NCBI GenBank assembly: GCA_002420305.1
Contig: DIHT01000087.1
Coordinates: 34,416-82,199, forward strand
DNA length: 47,784 bases
Source of the DNA: Akkermansiaceae bacterium UBA5689
GTDB lineage: Bacteria > Verrucomicrobiota > Verrucomicrobiia > Verrucomicrobiales > Akkermansiaceae
Direction of reading: 5' to 3'
Position numbers and translations under genes: made by a program
The notes under the pieces: generated by a model
Told to the model about the DNA's origin: nothing
Seen by the model: the letters and a program-made list of their open reading frames with translations, nothing else
Database searches by the model: none
Part shown: positions 30,367 through 39,719 of the stretch, piece after piece
How positions within the stretch are numbered: the first letter of the stretch is position 1
How the letters are laid out: every line of letters begins with the position of its first letter

Positions 30367-32682
30367 GTGGGTCGCTGGCCTGTGCTCTTCGCGATGTTGG
30401 CTGGGGGGGTAGTGCCGGCTGTTGGATTCGACGGCGTTGCGGGCTTTGTCGAGGCGTATTGTGTGCAATGTCATGGTAGTAATAAGGAAAAGGGAGGGGT
30501 TACTCTTCATGACCTGGGTTCGAATTTTGAAGACGAAGAGACTGCGGATCGCTGGTTAGAGGTCCTTAGTCAGTTAACGACCGGGGATATGCCTCCTCGG
30601 GACGCGAAGGCTCTTCCGAGCGGGCCCCTTCGTAGAAGTGTCATCCAGTGGATCGAAACAAATCTGGAGCCCTCGGATCGAGCTGAGGCGTATCGAAAAA
30701 AGCTCCTCGCACCGGAGTATGGGAACTGGGTCGACCATGAGACCCTGTTTTCGGGTGACGTACAAGAGCTGGCTTTCTCGCCTTCAAGAATTTGGCGGCT
30801 TAGCCCCGAGATGTTCAATAAAAAGGGGTTTGGGCGGGCCCGTAGCCCGTTTGCCTATGTGACATCACAAAAAGGGATTCGGGATTACTCCTCGATGGCG
30901 CAGGTGGACCAGAGCACGGTTCAGATGATTCTGGTTAATGTGGATCAGTTTCTTGAGGAAAGACAAAGGAAAGGGGAATTCAGCTCGTTTGCAGAGAGGG
31001 AGGGAGCTCCCTCGGAGGAGGTGCTTAGGACGACGGTCGCGCGGGAGTTTCGGCGAATCGTAGGGCGGAAGCCCTCGGAAGACGAAGAGGAACGGTATCG
31101 GGCGTTCTTGAAGAAGAACGTGGAGCTGGGAGGAAACCTGGAAGGGCTCAAAACGACGATCAAGGGGATCTTCCTGAGCCCGGAAGCGATTTACCGAATG
31201 GAGTTTGGGTTAGGGCAGGTCGATCAACATGGGCGCCGCCAGCTTTCTCCGGATGAAATCGTTAACGCGTTGGCCTATGCGCTTACCGATGATGTTCCCG
31301 AGCGTTCGCCTATTCTTTGGAACGCCTATCAAAGCGATGAGTTGAAGGGCCCTGATGAGGTTTCGAAAGTGGTCCGGACCTTGTTGGATGAAGAGCTTGG
31401 AAAGGGCACGTGGTCGGCGCCCGCGTTGCCTCGTGTGATGCGTTTCTTCGAGCAGTTTTTCGGATTTGATCGAGCAGGGGATGTCTTCAAGGACAACGAT
31501 CGCCGAAGATTGGAGGGGATACCCCAGTGGAACACTCAGTATCTCGTGCATGATGCGAAGATGATTATCGAACATGTGCTTCGCGGTGATCAGGATGTCA
31601 TTGCCGAATTGCTGACTACCAATGATTACTTTGTGGCTCACCCTGGGAACAATGACTACGCCCGGGAGTTCTATGATAATCGGGTGAAGGAAGTGACCGA
31701 TCCTGAATACGTGAATGGTGAGGTCGCGAAGGCGAAGCTGGAATATGAGAATCGGACCAAGCCGGATCATGTTCCGGACGCTGAGTGGGAAGAGCGCCGA
31801 AGAACCTTTCTGAAGGAAAGGCGGAACAGGGCGGAGCAGGCCGTACGTCTTTTTACGAATGCACTTGCTGAGGGTATTCATCCCCACCCGGACTTCCCTT
31901 TCTCCAATCGGTCACGAGGGCTGTCAGATCTCATCTACATTACCGCTTATAATCTTCCAGAATCAGGCCGGTCTGAGGACCAGAGATGGAATTGGCCCGT
32001 GGAGCAGCCGTTTCCCATGCCTCGTGATCAGCGCTCAGGGATCCTGACACATCCGGCGTGGCTGGCTGCATGGTCGTTAAACGATGGCAACGATCCGATT
32101 CACCGGGGGATCTGGGTGTTGGAAAAATTGCTGGCAGGAAAACTTCAGGACCTCCCGCCCGACGTCGATGCGCAAGTGCCGACGGATCCTCACCAGACCC
32201 TGCGAGAGCGGATGGAGATTCTTCGTGAGGAGCGGTGTTGGAATTGTCACCACAAGATCAACCCCCTTGGTGAAACCTTCGAGATTTTCGATGACTGGGG
32301 CCGCTACCGTACGCATGTCTATTTCGGAGAGGATGGCAAACTGGTAAAACGCCGAGATCAACAATTTGAGAAATGGCTCAGGGAGGGGAAGCTGACCGCA
32401 CGGGAAGTTAACGCAGCAGGTGAAATTCAAGGGACCGGTGAGTCGGATGTAGATGGGGAGGTAAAGGATGCGGTAGAAATGCTTCATCGAATTGGGCGCT
32501 CTACGAGGGCACGACAATCCTTTATTCGTCATCTCTTTCGCTATTTCATGGGCAGGAATGAAATGCTGAGTGACTCGAGAACATTGGTGGCGGCGGAACG
32601 AGCCTATTTGGCAAACAACGGTAGCTTTAAGGCCCTAGTAGTCTCCCTTCTGAGTTCGGACTCTTTTCTCTATCGCCGCTGA
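30367..32682 (+). CDS. DUF1592-family planctomycete cytochrome c-type protein
   Basis: From GTG 30367 the product has 771 residues and a plausible signal peptide (MGRWPVLFAMLAGG); TTG 30331 and ATG 30394 are alternatives. CVQCHGS at 32-38 is a heme c site of the PSD1 type. A diverged DUF1587-like segment follows, then DUF1592 (RRIVGRKPSEDEEERY...), DUF1588 (RSGILTHPAWLAAWS, PTDPHQTLRERME, CWNCHHKINPLGETFE with a second CxxCH at 624-628) and DUF1585 (SFIRHLFRYFMGR). The family is abundant in Planctomycetes and Verrucomicrobia; its task is not established. It sits directly before a DUF1552 gene, the usual pairing. Confidence 0.85.
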   Translation: MGRWPVLFAMLAGGVVPAVGFDGVAGFVEAYCVQCHGSNKEKGGVTLHDLGSNFEDEETADRWLEVLSQLTTGDMPPRDAKALPSGPLRRSVIQWIETNLEPSDRAEAYRKKLLAPEYGNWVDHETLFSGDVQELAFSPSRIWRLSPEMFNKKGFGRARSPFAYVTSQKGIRDYSSMAQVDQSTVQMILVNVDQFLEERQRKGEFSSFAEREGAPSEEVLRTTVAREFRRIVGRKPSEDEEERYRAFLKKNVELGGNLEGLKTTIKGIFLSPEAIYRMEFGLGQVDQHGRRQLSPDEIVNALAYALTDDVPERSPILWNAYQSDELKGPDEVSKVVRTLLDEELGKGTWSAPALPRVMRFFEQFFGFDRAGDVFKDNDRRRLEGIPQWNTQYLVHDAKMIIEHVLRGDQDVIAELLTTNDYFVAHPGNNDYAREFYDNRVKEVTDPEYVNGEVAKAKLEYENRTKPDHVPDAEWEERRRTFLKERRNRAEQAVRLFTNALAEGIHPHPDFPFSNRSRGLSDLIYITAYNLPESGRSEDQRWNWPVEQPFPMPRDQRSGILTHPAWLAAWSLNDGNDPIHRGIWVLEKLLAGKLQDLPPDVDAQVPTDPHQTLRERMEILREERCWNCHHKINPLGETFEIFDDWGRYRTHVYFGEDGKLVKRRDQQFEKWLREGKLTAREVNAAGEIQGTGESDVDGEVKDAVEMLHRIGRSTRARQSFIRHLFRYFMGRNEMLSDSRTLVAAERAYLANNGSFKALVVSLLSSDSFLYRR

Positions 32683-32720
32683 GAAATGACCTTCATAGTT
32701 GAACCTTCAACCATCACCTG

Positions 32721-34148
32721 ATGATTCAAAAACGTCGGAAGTTTCTCAAAGCTGGTGCCTCTCTCGCAATGGCTCCGTTTCTACCCTCTCTGCAGGCGCA
32801 GGCGCAGGAGCAGACGGCTGGGCGGGGAGGGAAACCGATTCGGCGCTTTGTCTTCGTGGTGAAATCTTCAGGGATCGATAAATTCAATCTCGTGCCTGAG
32901 GGCTTGGAAAATCATTATGTGAGCCTTGAGGGAAGGAAACTCGGCAATAAGGCGAGGCGACTCGGGCCGATGGTCGACGTGTCATTAAGTGAGCACGCGC
33001 TTCCGGCGAAGCTCTCGCGCCTTGAGGCCTTCCGGGACCGTCTTACTATTATTCAAAGTCTTTCAGGGGAGGGTTTCAGCGGGAATCATACTGCGGGTTA
33101 TGGCGCGCTCTCATGTCACAATTCAGAAAGGGTGGCGATAGCCCCCAGCATTGATTGCCTCTTAGGTAAGCAGCTTTCGATGGGGCCTTATCCCATGTAT
33201 GGAATGGCGACCAATGGCCGCTTGCTGGAGGGAGGGGCACTTGCTGAGAGCTACTGTTATCCCAATATTTCGGCCTACAAGGCTGGTATGCCGGTGCCTT
33301 TTCAAGCCTCTCCCCGAAAAGCGTTTGTTGAACTCTTCGGGGCGTCGGTGGCGCCTCCGGAGGAGCTCGAAAGAGAGTTGGCCTTGAATGGGAGTTTGAT
33401 GAACTTTTTGACCGGGGACGCCAAGCGGATTGAGAAGCAGTTGACGGGTGACGAGAAGGAGCGATTTGGCCTGTATCTGAATTCCTTTGAGGAGCTCCAA
33501 AATCTGGAGCGGAAAAAAGTGGCCCTGTCTGAGAGGGTCAAGAGGTTTGCCCCTAAGCCGGGGGGGCTCTATGACTCGGTAAAGCCGAAGCATCGGATTG
33601 AGTCGTATTTCGAATTAGCAGCAGCATCACTAATAACCGGTCTTACGAATGTGATAACGATCCGGCCTGACACTCTGGGGGTGGAATACCGGGAGCTGGG
33701 TATTTCTAATTCAGTGCACGCTCTTGGGCACTTGGGGGAGAATAAAGCCACTAATGGGATGAATGGGAACGAAGCGCGAGCGGCGGTTGAGAGGTTGCAC
33801 TTGGATGGAATTGCGGAAATGGCAGGGAAACTCGATGGCATTCCGGAGGGAGACGGCACGATGCTAGATCATACCCTTATCGTCTACATGTCCTGTTCGG
33901 GTGGTGATCACCACGGCGGGCAGGCCGACTGGCCATTCCTTCTCGTGGGTGGATCGTCTGGCCGATTGAGAATGGGCCGCTACATGGAATTTCCCAAATA
34001 TCGAGAAGAGGGGCACCGAACCATAGGGAATCTCTATCTGTCCTTCATGAAGGCCGCGGGTATGAATCCTCCCGTTTCCTTTGGTCAACCCGACTCGAAT
34101 CTTAAGGACTTGGATCTTGCTGGTCCTCTATCCGAGTTAATGGCTTGA
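32721..34148 (+). CDS. DUF1552 family protein with Tat-like signal
   Basis: The 475-residue product starts with RRKFLKAGASLAMAPFLP, a twin-arginine-like signal (RRxFLK at 5-10). The DUF1552 body carries RFVFVVKSSGIDKFNL, LTIIQSLSGEG, NHTAGYGALSC, SIDCLLGKQL, GLTNVITIRPDT, HALGHLGENKATNG, LIVYMSCSGGDHHGG and GRYMEFPKYREEGHRTIGN. These patterns belong to the DUF1552/DUF1501-type sulfatase-like set. It follows the DUF1592 gene by 38 bases; the two are usually a fixed pair in PVC genomes. Extracytoplasmic location is expected. The reaction is unknown. Confidence 0.85.
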   Translation: MIQKRRKFLKAGASLAMAPFLPSLQAQAQEQTAGRGGKPIRRFVFVVKSSGIDKFNLVPEGLENHYVSLEGRKLGNKARRLGPMVDVSLSEHALPAKLSRLEAFRDRLTIIQSLSGEGFSGNHTAGYGALSCHNSERVAIAPSIDCLLGKQLSMGPYPMYGMATNGRLLEGGALAESYCYPNISAYKAGMPVPFQASPRKAFVELFGASVAPPEELERELALNGSLMNFLTGDAKRIEKQLTGDEKERFGLYLNSFEELQNLERKKVALSERVKRFAPKPGGLYDSVKPKHRIESYFELAAASLITGLTNVITIRPDTLGVEYRELGISNSVHALGHLGENKATNGMNGNEARAAVERLHLDGIAEMAGKLDGIPEGDGTMLDHTLIVYMSCSGGDHHGGQADWPFLLVGGSSGRLRMGRYMEFPKYREEGHRTIGNLYLSFMKAAGMNPPVSFGQPDSNLKDLDLAGPLSELMA

Positions 34149-34239
34149 GAAATTTTGGTCTCAAGGCAGCGTTATGCGCTGTCTGTTCCATTTTTTCAGG
34201 CGGTCTTCGCGAGTATCAAAACTGAGGATTCCTAGTTTC

Positions 34240-35730
34240 ATGCGCCCAAACCTTTTCTGGAAAATCCCCTTCATCTCTTGCTGGGCACTTGTGTTGTCCG
34301 CAGAAAGTCTACCGGCTGATGACAATGCTCCGCGGGCAGCCTATCCCGGAGGCTTCACGCGTCCTCCGTCAGAGGGAAAGGAGTATGATACATGGGCTGA
34401 TGCTAAAGGGCCCGACGTTGGGGTGAGTCAGAGTGACCCCAAAAGGCTTCCCTCGCGGGTCGATAATTCAAGCCGCCGGGAATATCCCCCAATCTATAAG
34501 CAAAGGTGGGGGGCCTGTGGTCAATTCGCCTCGGTGGCATCGATTTTTACCTACGAGATGAACGTTCTGAATGGAACGGCTGCGGATACAGATGCTCATC
34601 GGTTTCCGGCTCATTTTTCGTGGAATATGATGAATCGGGCCGAAAACACGGGGTCTGAGGCCTATCACGGGTGGGAGGTAGCGAAGCGGATCGGGATACC
34701 AACGGCTCAATCTTATGGAGGTGTGAGGCTGAACAAGATCGGGGTGTGGCCTGATGGCTACAGCATCTGGCGTGAGGCGATGGAATATCGTATCTCCGGG
34801 TATCGATACTCACCGGCCAATTCAGTGGCTCAATTGACTGAGGCGCGAGGCTGGCTCTATGATCGGAATCGAGACTCCAAGGATGGAGAGGTGTGTGGGG
34901 GAATATTTGCTCTCGACGGACGCATGGGAGAGCTCAAGAAGGTGACCTTTACCATCCCAGAGGGTCAGTATGGCGCGGGGAAGGATCTCTGGACCCGGTG
35001 GGGGCCTTCGGGCTATGGGCACGGGATCACCTGTGTAGGATACGATGACCAGATTGGTTATGACGTGAACGGAGATGGTAAAATTACAAATGATCTGGAT
35101 CTCAATGGTGATGGGCGGGTCAGCCTCGCGGATTGGGAAAAGGGAGCGTATATTGTGGTGAATTCGTGGGGGACAAAGTGGTCGGGGGACGGCAAGATTT
35201 ATCTGCTGTATTCGGCCATGATTGATCCGACCTGGAAGCGGGGTAATTACCTCGGTCGCGCGGAGGTAAAACGCTATATCCCGAGCCACACCCTGAGAGT
35301 TAAAATGTCGTGCTCCGATCGCACGAACCTGCGCATGTTCATTGGAGTTTCTGGGGTGGAGACGGCAACTTCTCCTGAGCACGAGATAGCGCCGGAGGCC
35401 TTTAATGGGTGGCCGTTGTTTGGGCGAGCCAACGCGGGGCATGTTCCGCTTGCTGGTCCCGGAGAGGAAGGGCCTATCGAGGTAGGAATAGATATTAGTG
35501 AGCTTGTAGAGAAGCTGATTCCGGAAGAGAGGAAGACAGGAGAAGAGCAGGGGCGGGTCTTTGTTCGTCTGTCAGGGAAGGAGGGGAGCTCTGCAGAGGG
35601 GATGATACACGAATGTGCGCTGCGGAGCTACGGTGAGCAGGGGCAATTTTTGAAGGAATCGAGGCTGGAGGTTGAAGGCGGTTTGTTTGGCAAGGACGTC
35701 CTTCAGTTGAGCGGGCCTCTAAATCACTAG
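34240..35730 (+). CDS. Secreted papain-like (C1A) cysteine protease with an inserted Ca-binding-like loop
   Basis: The ATG at 34240 gives 496 residues and a signal peptide (about 1-25). The catalytic set matches the C1 family: Gln88 and Cys93 in YKQRWGACGQFASV, His261 in YGHGITCVGYDD, Asn308 in YIVVNSWGTKWSGDG. Between His and Asn lie two EF-hand/dockerin-like loops, DVNGDGKIT (275-283) and DLNGDGRVSLADWE (287-300). A C-terminal beta-rich part of about 160 residues follows. The usual GSCWAF is GACGQF, so the residue after Cys is unusual. It lies between the DUF1552 gene and two GYF genes. Calcium-dependent activity is a hypothesis. Confidence 0.8.
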   Translation: MRPNLFWKIPFISCWALVLSAESLPADDNAPRAAYPGGFTRPPSEGKEYDTWADAKGPDVGVSQSDPKRLPSRVDNSSRREYPPIYKQRWGACGQFASVASIFTYEMNVLNGTAADTDAHRFPAHFSWNMMNRAENTGSEAYHGWEVAKRIGIPTAQSYGGVRLNKIGVWPDGYSIWREAMEYRISGYRYSPANSVAQLTEARGWLYDRNRDSKDGEVCGGIFALDGRMGELKKVTFTIPEGQYGAGKDLWTRWGPSGYGHGITCVGYDDQIGYDVNGDGKITNDLDLNGDGRVSLADWEKGAYIVVNSWGTKWSGDGKIYLLYSAMIDPTWKRGNYLGRAEVKRYIPSHTLRVKMSCSDRTNLRMFIGVSGVETATSPEHEIAPEAFNGWPLFGRANAGHVPLAGPGEEGPIEVGIDISELVEKLIPEERKTGEEQGRVFVRLSGKEGSSAEGMIHECALRSYGEQGQFLKESRLEVEGGLFGKDVLQLSGPLNH

Positions 35731-35880
35731 GGGTCTTGACCCAGTCGTGATGGTCCGGATCTTCCGTGCTTGCGCCTGATTGGTGGGCGTTGAAGATAGA
35801 GACGACAGGAATCTTCGAAGCTGTGTCCGCGCTAGGTGATGTGTGGGCGAGGCGCTTGTGAGCAGGCAATACCGAGAATC

Positions 35881-36411
35881 ATGGAGTGGTTTTATGCAAA
35901 GAATAACGAGAGAAAAGGTCCGGTAAGTGCCTCTCAACTTAGGAGCATGGTTGTGTCCGGGGAGGTTGCCGGATCCGACCTTGTGTGGTGTGAAGGAATG
36001 GGAAACTGGATTCCGGCAAGCGAGATTCAGGACTTTGACTCTCCTCGGGTGGGCGCAGTGGGTGCCGAAGCGGGTCCCCCACAGGGGCATCATTCTCCAC
36101 AGGTGGTGCCGCCGGGAGCACAGGCTGGTTCCCCGGCCAATATTCCGTATCCGGGACCGGTGGGCTCCAAGCCACCTACGAACGGAAAGGCGATTGCAAG
36201 TCTGGTCTGTGGATGCATCGGAGTGATCACCTGCTGTTTTATCATTCCGTCGATTCTTGCAGTCATCTTTGGTCATATCGCCAAGGGGGAGATTCGTGCC
36301 TCAGGGGGTCAGCAAGGAGGTGATGGAATGGCCTTGGCCGGGTTGATTCTCGGGTATGTCGGGTTAGGGCTCGGGTTTTTAGGTCTACTTGGGGGGCTCG
36401 TGCCTTCTTAA
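35881..36411 (+). CDS. GYF_2 + DUF4190 membrane protein (second copy)
   Basis: From ATG 35881 the product has 176 residues: GYF_2 (MEWFYAKNNERKGPVSASQ, VWCEGMGNWIPAS, 1-50), a long Pro/Gly/Gln-rich linker (60-105), and DUF4190 (AIASLVCGCIGVITCCF, ILAVIFGHIAKGEIRASG, GMALAGLILGYVGLGLG). In-frame codons before 35881 lack support. It is a paralogue of the gene at 29861, separated by the DUF1592, DUF1552 and protease genes, so the array probably grew by duplication. Confidence 0.8.
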   Translation: MEWFYAKNNERKGPVSASQLRSMVVSGEVAGSDLVWCEGMGNWIPASEIQDFDSPRVGAVGAEAGPPQGHHSPQVVPPGAQAGSPANIPYPGPVGSKPPTNGKAIASLVCGCIGVITCCFIIPSILAVIFGHIAKGEIRASGGQQGGDGMALAGLILGYVGLGLGFLGLLGGLVPS

Positions 36412-36470
36412 GGATTGATCGATTGCAGAATCGGCGAGATCCTTTGTTCGGACAATGCAGCGCTAGCGAG

Positions 36471-36974
36471 ATGGAGTGGTATTACGCAAAACACGGTGAG
36501 AAGCAGGGGCCGGTCAGTCTGGCAAACCTGCGAAGTATGGTGGTAACCGGTGAGCTGGCTCAGACCGACCTGGTGTGGCGGAAGGGGATGGCAGATTGGA
36601 TTCCGGCTGGACAAGTTCCCGAGATCTCTGGGGTGGATTCCGAGCCTCCTGCGACCCCGGTTGCGCCGCCTGCCAGTGGCAGTCAGCCCCCTCAGGCGGA
36701 AGTTGGAATCGCGGGGCCCGTCGCGCACGAACGGATACCCAACTACCTTGTGCAGTCTATCCTAGTCACGATTCTTTGCTGCTGGCCCTTCGGTATTCCG
36801 GCAATAGTCTATGCGGCGAAGGTCGACGGCTTGGTCGCGCGTGGCGATATAGCCGGAGCGATGGACGCATCCAAAAAGGCAAAGACGTGGGCATGGGTTT
36901 CGTTCGGTTCTAGCATGGTGATTATTGTCTTTTATGTGGCACTCATCGGGCTTGGGGTCATATCAGAACTTTAG
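36471..36974 (+). CDS. GYF_2 + CD225/dispanin-like membrane protein
   Basis: From ATG 36471 the product has 167 residues: GYF_2 (MEWYYAKHGEKQGPVSL, VWRKGMADWIPAGQ), a Pro-rich linker, then IPNYLVQSILVTILCCWPFG, IPAIVYAAKVDGLVARGD, GAMDASKKAKTWAWVSF, the CD225/dispanin pattern with a cysteine pair at the end of the first helix. The GYF part is close to its neighbour but the membrane part is different. The stop overlaps the start of the next gene by one base. Confidence 0.85.
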   Translation: MEWYYAKHGEKQGPVSLANLRSMVVTGELAQTDLVWRKGMADWIPAGQVPEISGVDSEPPATPVAPPASGSQPPQAEVGIAGPVAHERIPNYLVQSILVTILCCWPFGIPAIVYAAKVDGLVARGDIAGAMDASKKAKTWAWVSFGSSMVIIVFYVALIGLGVISEL

Positions 36975-37387
36975 TGAGCGCGCGGCTGATCCTTGTCCTT
37001 GGTTTTGCAGTCGTGGGATTGCTCGCGATTCTCCATCTGAAGGAGAATGATCCTGAAACTGACGGGACCTTTCTTCCTCCCTGTTCCTTTCACGAGGTGA
37101 CCGGTTTGCATTGCCCCGGGTGCGGGGGCACGCGTGCGGGGCATGCCCTCGCCAACTTCCGGATTGGTGATGCGCTCAAGAAAAACGCCCTGTTGGTTGT
37201 CCTCCTGCCTTTCCTCGTCGTGGGAATTGCATTGGAGGGATTGGCATGGGTGAAAGGACGGGATTACCGGGGGCCGCGAGTCAGGTTGCCAAGAGGGCTG
37301 TCTTGGTGGTTGCCCGGTGTAATCATTGGCTTTTGGATCCTGCGCAATGTGCCGATGTGGCCCTTTGATTTGCTAGCTCCTCGTTGA
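36974..37387 (+). CDS. DUF2752 membrane protein
   Basis: The GTG start overlaps the stop of the GYF/CD225 gene. The 137-residue product carries the DUF2752 signature CSFHEVTGLHCPGCGGTRA (37-55), a Cys-Pro-Gly-Cys-Gly-Gly motif, and three or four predicted helices. The family is often found next to TM2, CD225 or GYF proteins, so the pair is expected to act together in the membrane. No activity is known to me. Confidence 0.85.
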   Translation: MSARLILVLGFAVVGLLAILHLKENDPETDGTFLPPCSFHEVTGLHCPGCGGTRAGHALANFRIGDALKKNALLVVLLPFLVVGIALEGLAWVKGRDYRGPRVRLPRGLSWWLPGVIIGFWILRNVPMWPFDLLAPR

Positions 37388-37402
37388 GCAAGATCATCGG
37401 GG

Positions 37403-37993
37403 CTAACGCTTGTCCCGGGCGAGACCCTCGACATATTTGGCGAGGAGATCGGCTTCCAAGTTTACCTTTTGCCCGGCGCAGGCGGACTGCAGGTTGGTGG
37501 CCCGAAAGGTATGCGGAGTAATCCAGAAGAGGGCAGAGTCCGGGAGAAGTTCAGCGATGGTGAGTGAGATGCCGTCCACTGCAAGGGAGCCGCGAGAGAT
37601 GCAGTAGCGGTAGACCTCGGGCGGAAGCTGGACTTCGTAGCGATGATCCTGCCCCTTGGTGGACAGGTCGTTGATGACCCCGGTGGCGTCGACGTGTCCT
37701 TGGACAAAGTGTCCTCCTAAACGGTCATTGGCACGGAGAGCTCGCTCGAGGTTGACTAGTGCGCCGGGTTTCAGGGAGCCCAACGAGGTGACATCGAGGG
37801 TCTGGGTCAGGATGTCGAAGGCCAGGGAATTCTCGGATTGCTCCACCACGGTGAGACAGCATCCGTTGATGGCCACGCTATCTCCCCGGGCAGTTTCTTC
37901 CGAAAATGGCACTTCAATGGTAAGGCGAGCCTGTTCGCCCCGTGGCTCCAGTGAAATGGTGCGTCCGGTAGATTCTATAAGTCCGGTAAACAT
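37403..37993 (-). CDS. ribE: Riboflavin synthase alpha subunit
   Basis: The 196-residue product has the two lumazine-binding repeats: MFTGLIESTGR, GDSVAINGCCLTVVE and SFDILTQTLDVTSLG-like text in the first, GGHFVQGHVDATGVI, SRGSLAVDGISLTIAEL and WITPHTFRATNL in the second. It converts two 6,7-dimethyl-8-ribityllumazine molecules into riboflavin and the pyrimidinedione. The length is normal. It is convergent with the DUF2752 gene and lies six bases after the antiporter gene, but no other rib genes are close. Confidence 0.95.
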   Translation of the reverse strand: MFTGLIESTGRTISLEPRGEQARLTIEVPFSEETARGDSVAINGCCLTVVEQSENSLAFDILTQTLDVTSLGSLKPGALVNLERALRANDRLGGHFVQGHVDATGVINDLSTKGQDHRYEVQLPPEVYRYCISRGSLAVDGISLTIAELLPDSALFWITPHTFRATNLQSACAGQKVNLEADLLAKYVEGLARDKR

Positions 37994-37999
37994 GGTTGG

Positions 38000-39631
38000 C
38001 TACAGGAGCATGTAGGCGGCGCCAACGATGACGGTGGGGACCATCGCTGCCAGGGCCAGCTTGGCCGGGGAAACTCCACCCTTGAAGAAACGTCCAAGGA
38101 TAGCCTGTCCGGCGGGGTTGGGAGCATTCGCTATCACGGTGAGGCCGCCTCCGGTCACCGCTCCGGCGACAACCGCATACTTTGCGGCATCTGCTAGCTG
38201 GGGAGCCTGAGAAGCCAGGTAGGTTACCGCGGCATTATCATTAAAGGCGGTGAGAACGGTGGCTCCGACCATAAGGACCCACTCATTGTCAAAGGTGGTA
38301 AGGAGGAGTTCGATCCACCATCCCTGGCAGCCACCATGGATGACAAGGCCTGCCAGAAAGCAGCCGACCAGGAGCGGGGTGCGCATCTTGACGTCGTTCT
38401 GGTGATGACCCGTGCCCTCAGAGAAGCCGAGGAGGATGAGGAATCCGCCAAGGAAAAGAGGTGGGTAATGCGCCATGAAGACGGTCCACCCAAGAAAAAG
38501 CAGGTGAATGGCGGTAATGACGGGAGGAATTGGGTCCTCTCGTTCTTCCCAGCGCGGGGGCTGATTTGGGTCGTGCTGGATCGTGGGGCCACCGAGAGCA
38601 GCGAAACGTCGGCGGAAGAAGGCAAAATAGAGAACGTTTGATAGGAGAATTCCGATGACGGCCTTCCAGCCGAACTGGGTCATCATGAATCCCATGCCCC
38701 AGTCCCATCGCTCGGCGACCATCAGAACGGGGGGCGCGGCAAAATGAGTCAAGGTTCCGCCAACGGACACATTGACAAAGAGAAGTCCAAGAGTGGCATA
38801 GGCAAAGATTGGGCTTGGGGAAAGAGAGTAGAAGCGCTTTGCGAGGAGAAGAGCGGCAATCGTCATCGCAGCCGGTTCGGTAATGAAGGATCCAAGCAGT
38901 GGTGTTAGAGTCAGAGTTGAGAACCACCAGGCTGCCGGAGTCCCCCCGAAGAGCTGGGCGACCTTGTTTACACAGGCTTCGGAAAGAACTATGATGGGTC
39001 TGGTCGCCGCAATGGCCATGATCACTACAACGAAAAGAGGCTCAGTGTAGTTTACATCATAGCCCAGATAATTCTGGAGTTCCGTCACTCCATGCATGAA
39101 GCCGTCACCGGGTGCGATCCCATGACACCACAGGACCGCGCCGGCAAGAGCGATCACCCAGATGCCAAAGACCGCTTCAACCTCACCGAGGGTGTGAAAG
39201 AACCAGGCGCGGAACGAGACATCGTCCTTGGCATCGTCCTCAGGTTTGTCCACCGCCCTCCGTTTGTTTTCTTCAATGCTCTTCCGGTGTCGATCTTCAT
39301 GGGCGTGAGCCATTTCCTTGAAGACTCCCGAGAGAAAGGTGTGGAGGATCGCACAGGCGAATATGATCGTAGCGATCAGGTTGAAGTAATTCTGAGCAAC
39401 AGCCCTTTTTTTGAGCTTCTCCCAGAGAGTTCCGCCTTCTCCCTCGAATGCTTCATGTTTGGGATCTGTGTAGGCAGGTAAAGGAAGGGGAAAGTGTGCG
39501 TGCTGTTCCTTGCGGAGATTCCATTCTCCGCCCTTGGAGTAAGCGGGTTCCTTGTCGCCGGCAGCTGATGCACCAGAGATCCCACAGATAAGGAGGACAA
39601 TAAGCTGAAGGGAGAAGCGTATCCGGGCCAT
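38000..39631 (-). CDS. Putative Na+/H+ antiporter
   Basis: The ATG at 39631 gives 543 residues with a signal-like first segment (about 1-23, ends GASAAG). Then come 12 or so hydrophobic segments with IATRPIIVLSEACVNKV, GGTPAAWWFSTLTLTPLLG, FITEPAAMTIAALLLAKRF, FAYATLGLLFVNVSVGGTLT, HFAAPPVLMVAERWDWG, TVLTAFNDNAAVTYLASQ and NPAGQAILGRFFKGG. These resemble the putative Na+/H+ antiporter family (PF07399-like). The charged His-rich loop EMAHAHEDRHRKS sits between helices. It probably exchanges Na+ for H+ at the inner membrane, in line with a saline habitat. It starts 88 bases from the divergent gene at 39720. Confidence 0.8.
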   Translation of the reverse strand: MARIRFSLQLIVLLICGISGASAAGDKEPAYSKGGEWNLRKEQHAHFPLPLPAYTDPKHEAFEGEGGTLWEKLKKRAVAQNYFNLIATIIFACAILHTFLSGVFKEMAHAHEDRHRKSIEENKRRAVDKPEDDAKDDVSFRAWFFHTLGEVEAVFGIWVIALAGAVLWCHGIAPGDGFMHGVTELQNYLGYDVNYTEPLFVVVIMAIAATRPIIVLSEACVNKVAQLFGGTPAAWWFSTLTLTPLLGSFITEPAAMTIAALLLAKRFYSLSPSPIFAYATLGLLFVNVSVGGTLTHFAAPPVLMVAERWDWGMGFMMTQFGWKAVIGILLSNVLYFAFFRRRFAALGGPTIQHDPNQPPRWEEREDPIPPVITAIHLLFLGWTVFMAHYPPLFLGGFLILLGFSEGTGHHQNDVKMRTPLLVGCFLAGLVIHGGCQGWWIELLLTTFDNEWVLMVGATVLTAFNDNAAVTYLASQAPQLADAAKYAVVAGAVTGGGLTVIANAPNPAGQAILGRFFKGGVSPAKLALAAMVPTVIVGAAYMLL

Positions 39632-39719
39632 TGCTCGCGGGGATTCTATGGGATGACGGGTCAGGAGCAATGACAATTGGGTGGCTTGATTGATCCGGTT
39701 TAGCGGGTAAGATCTCTTC

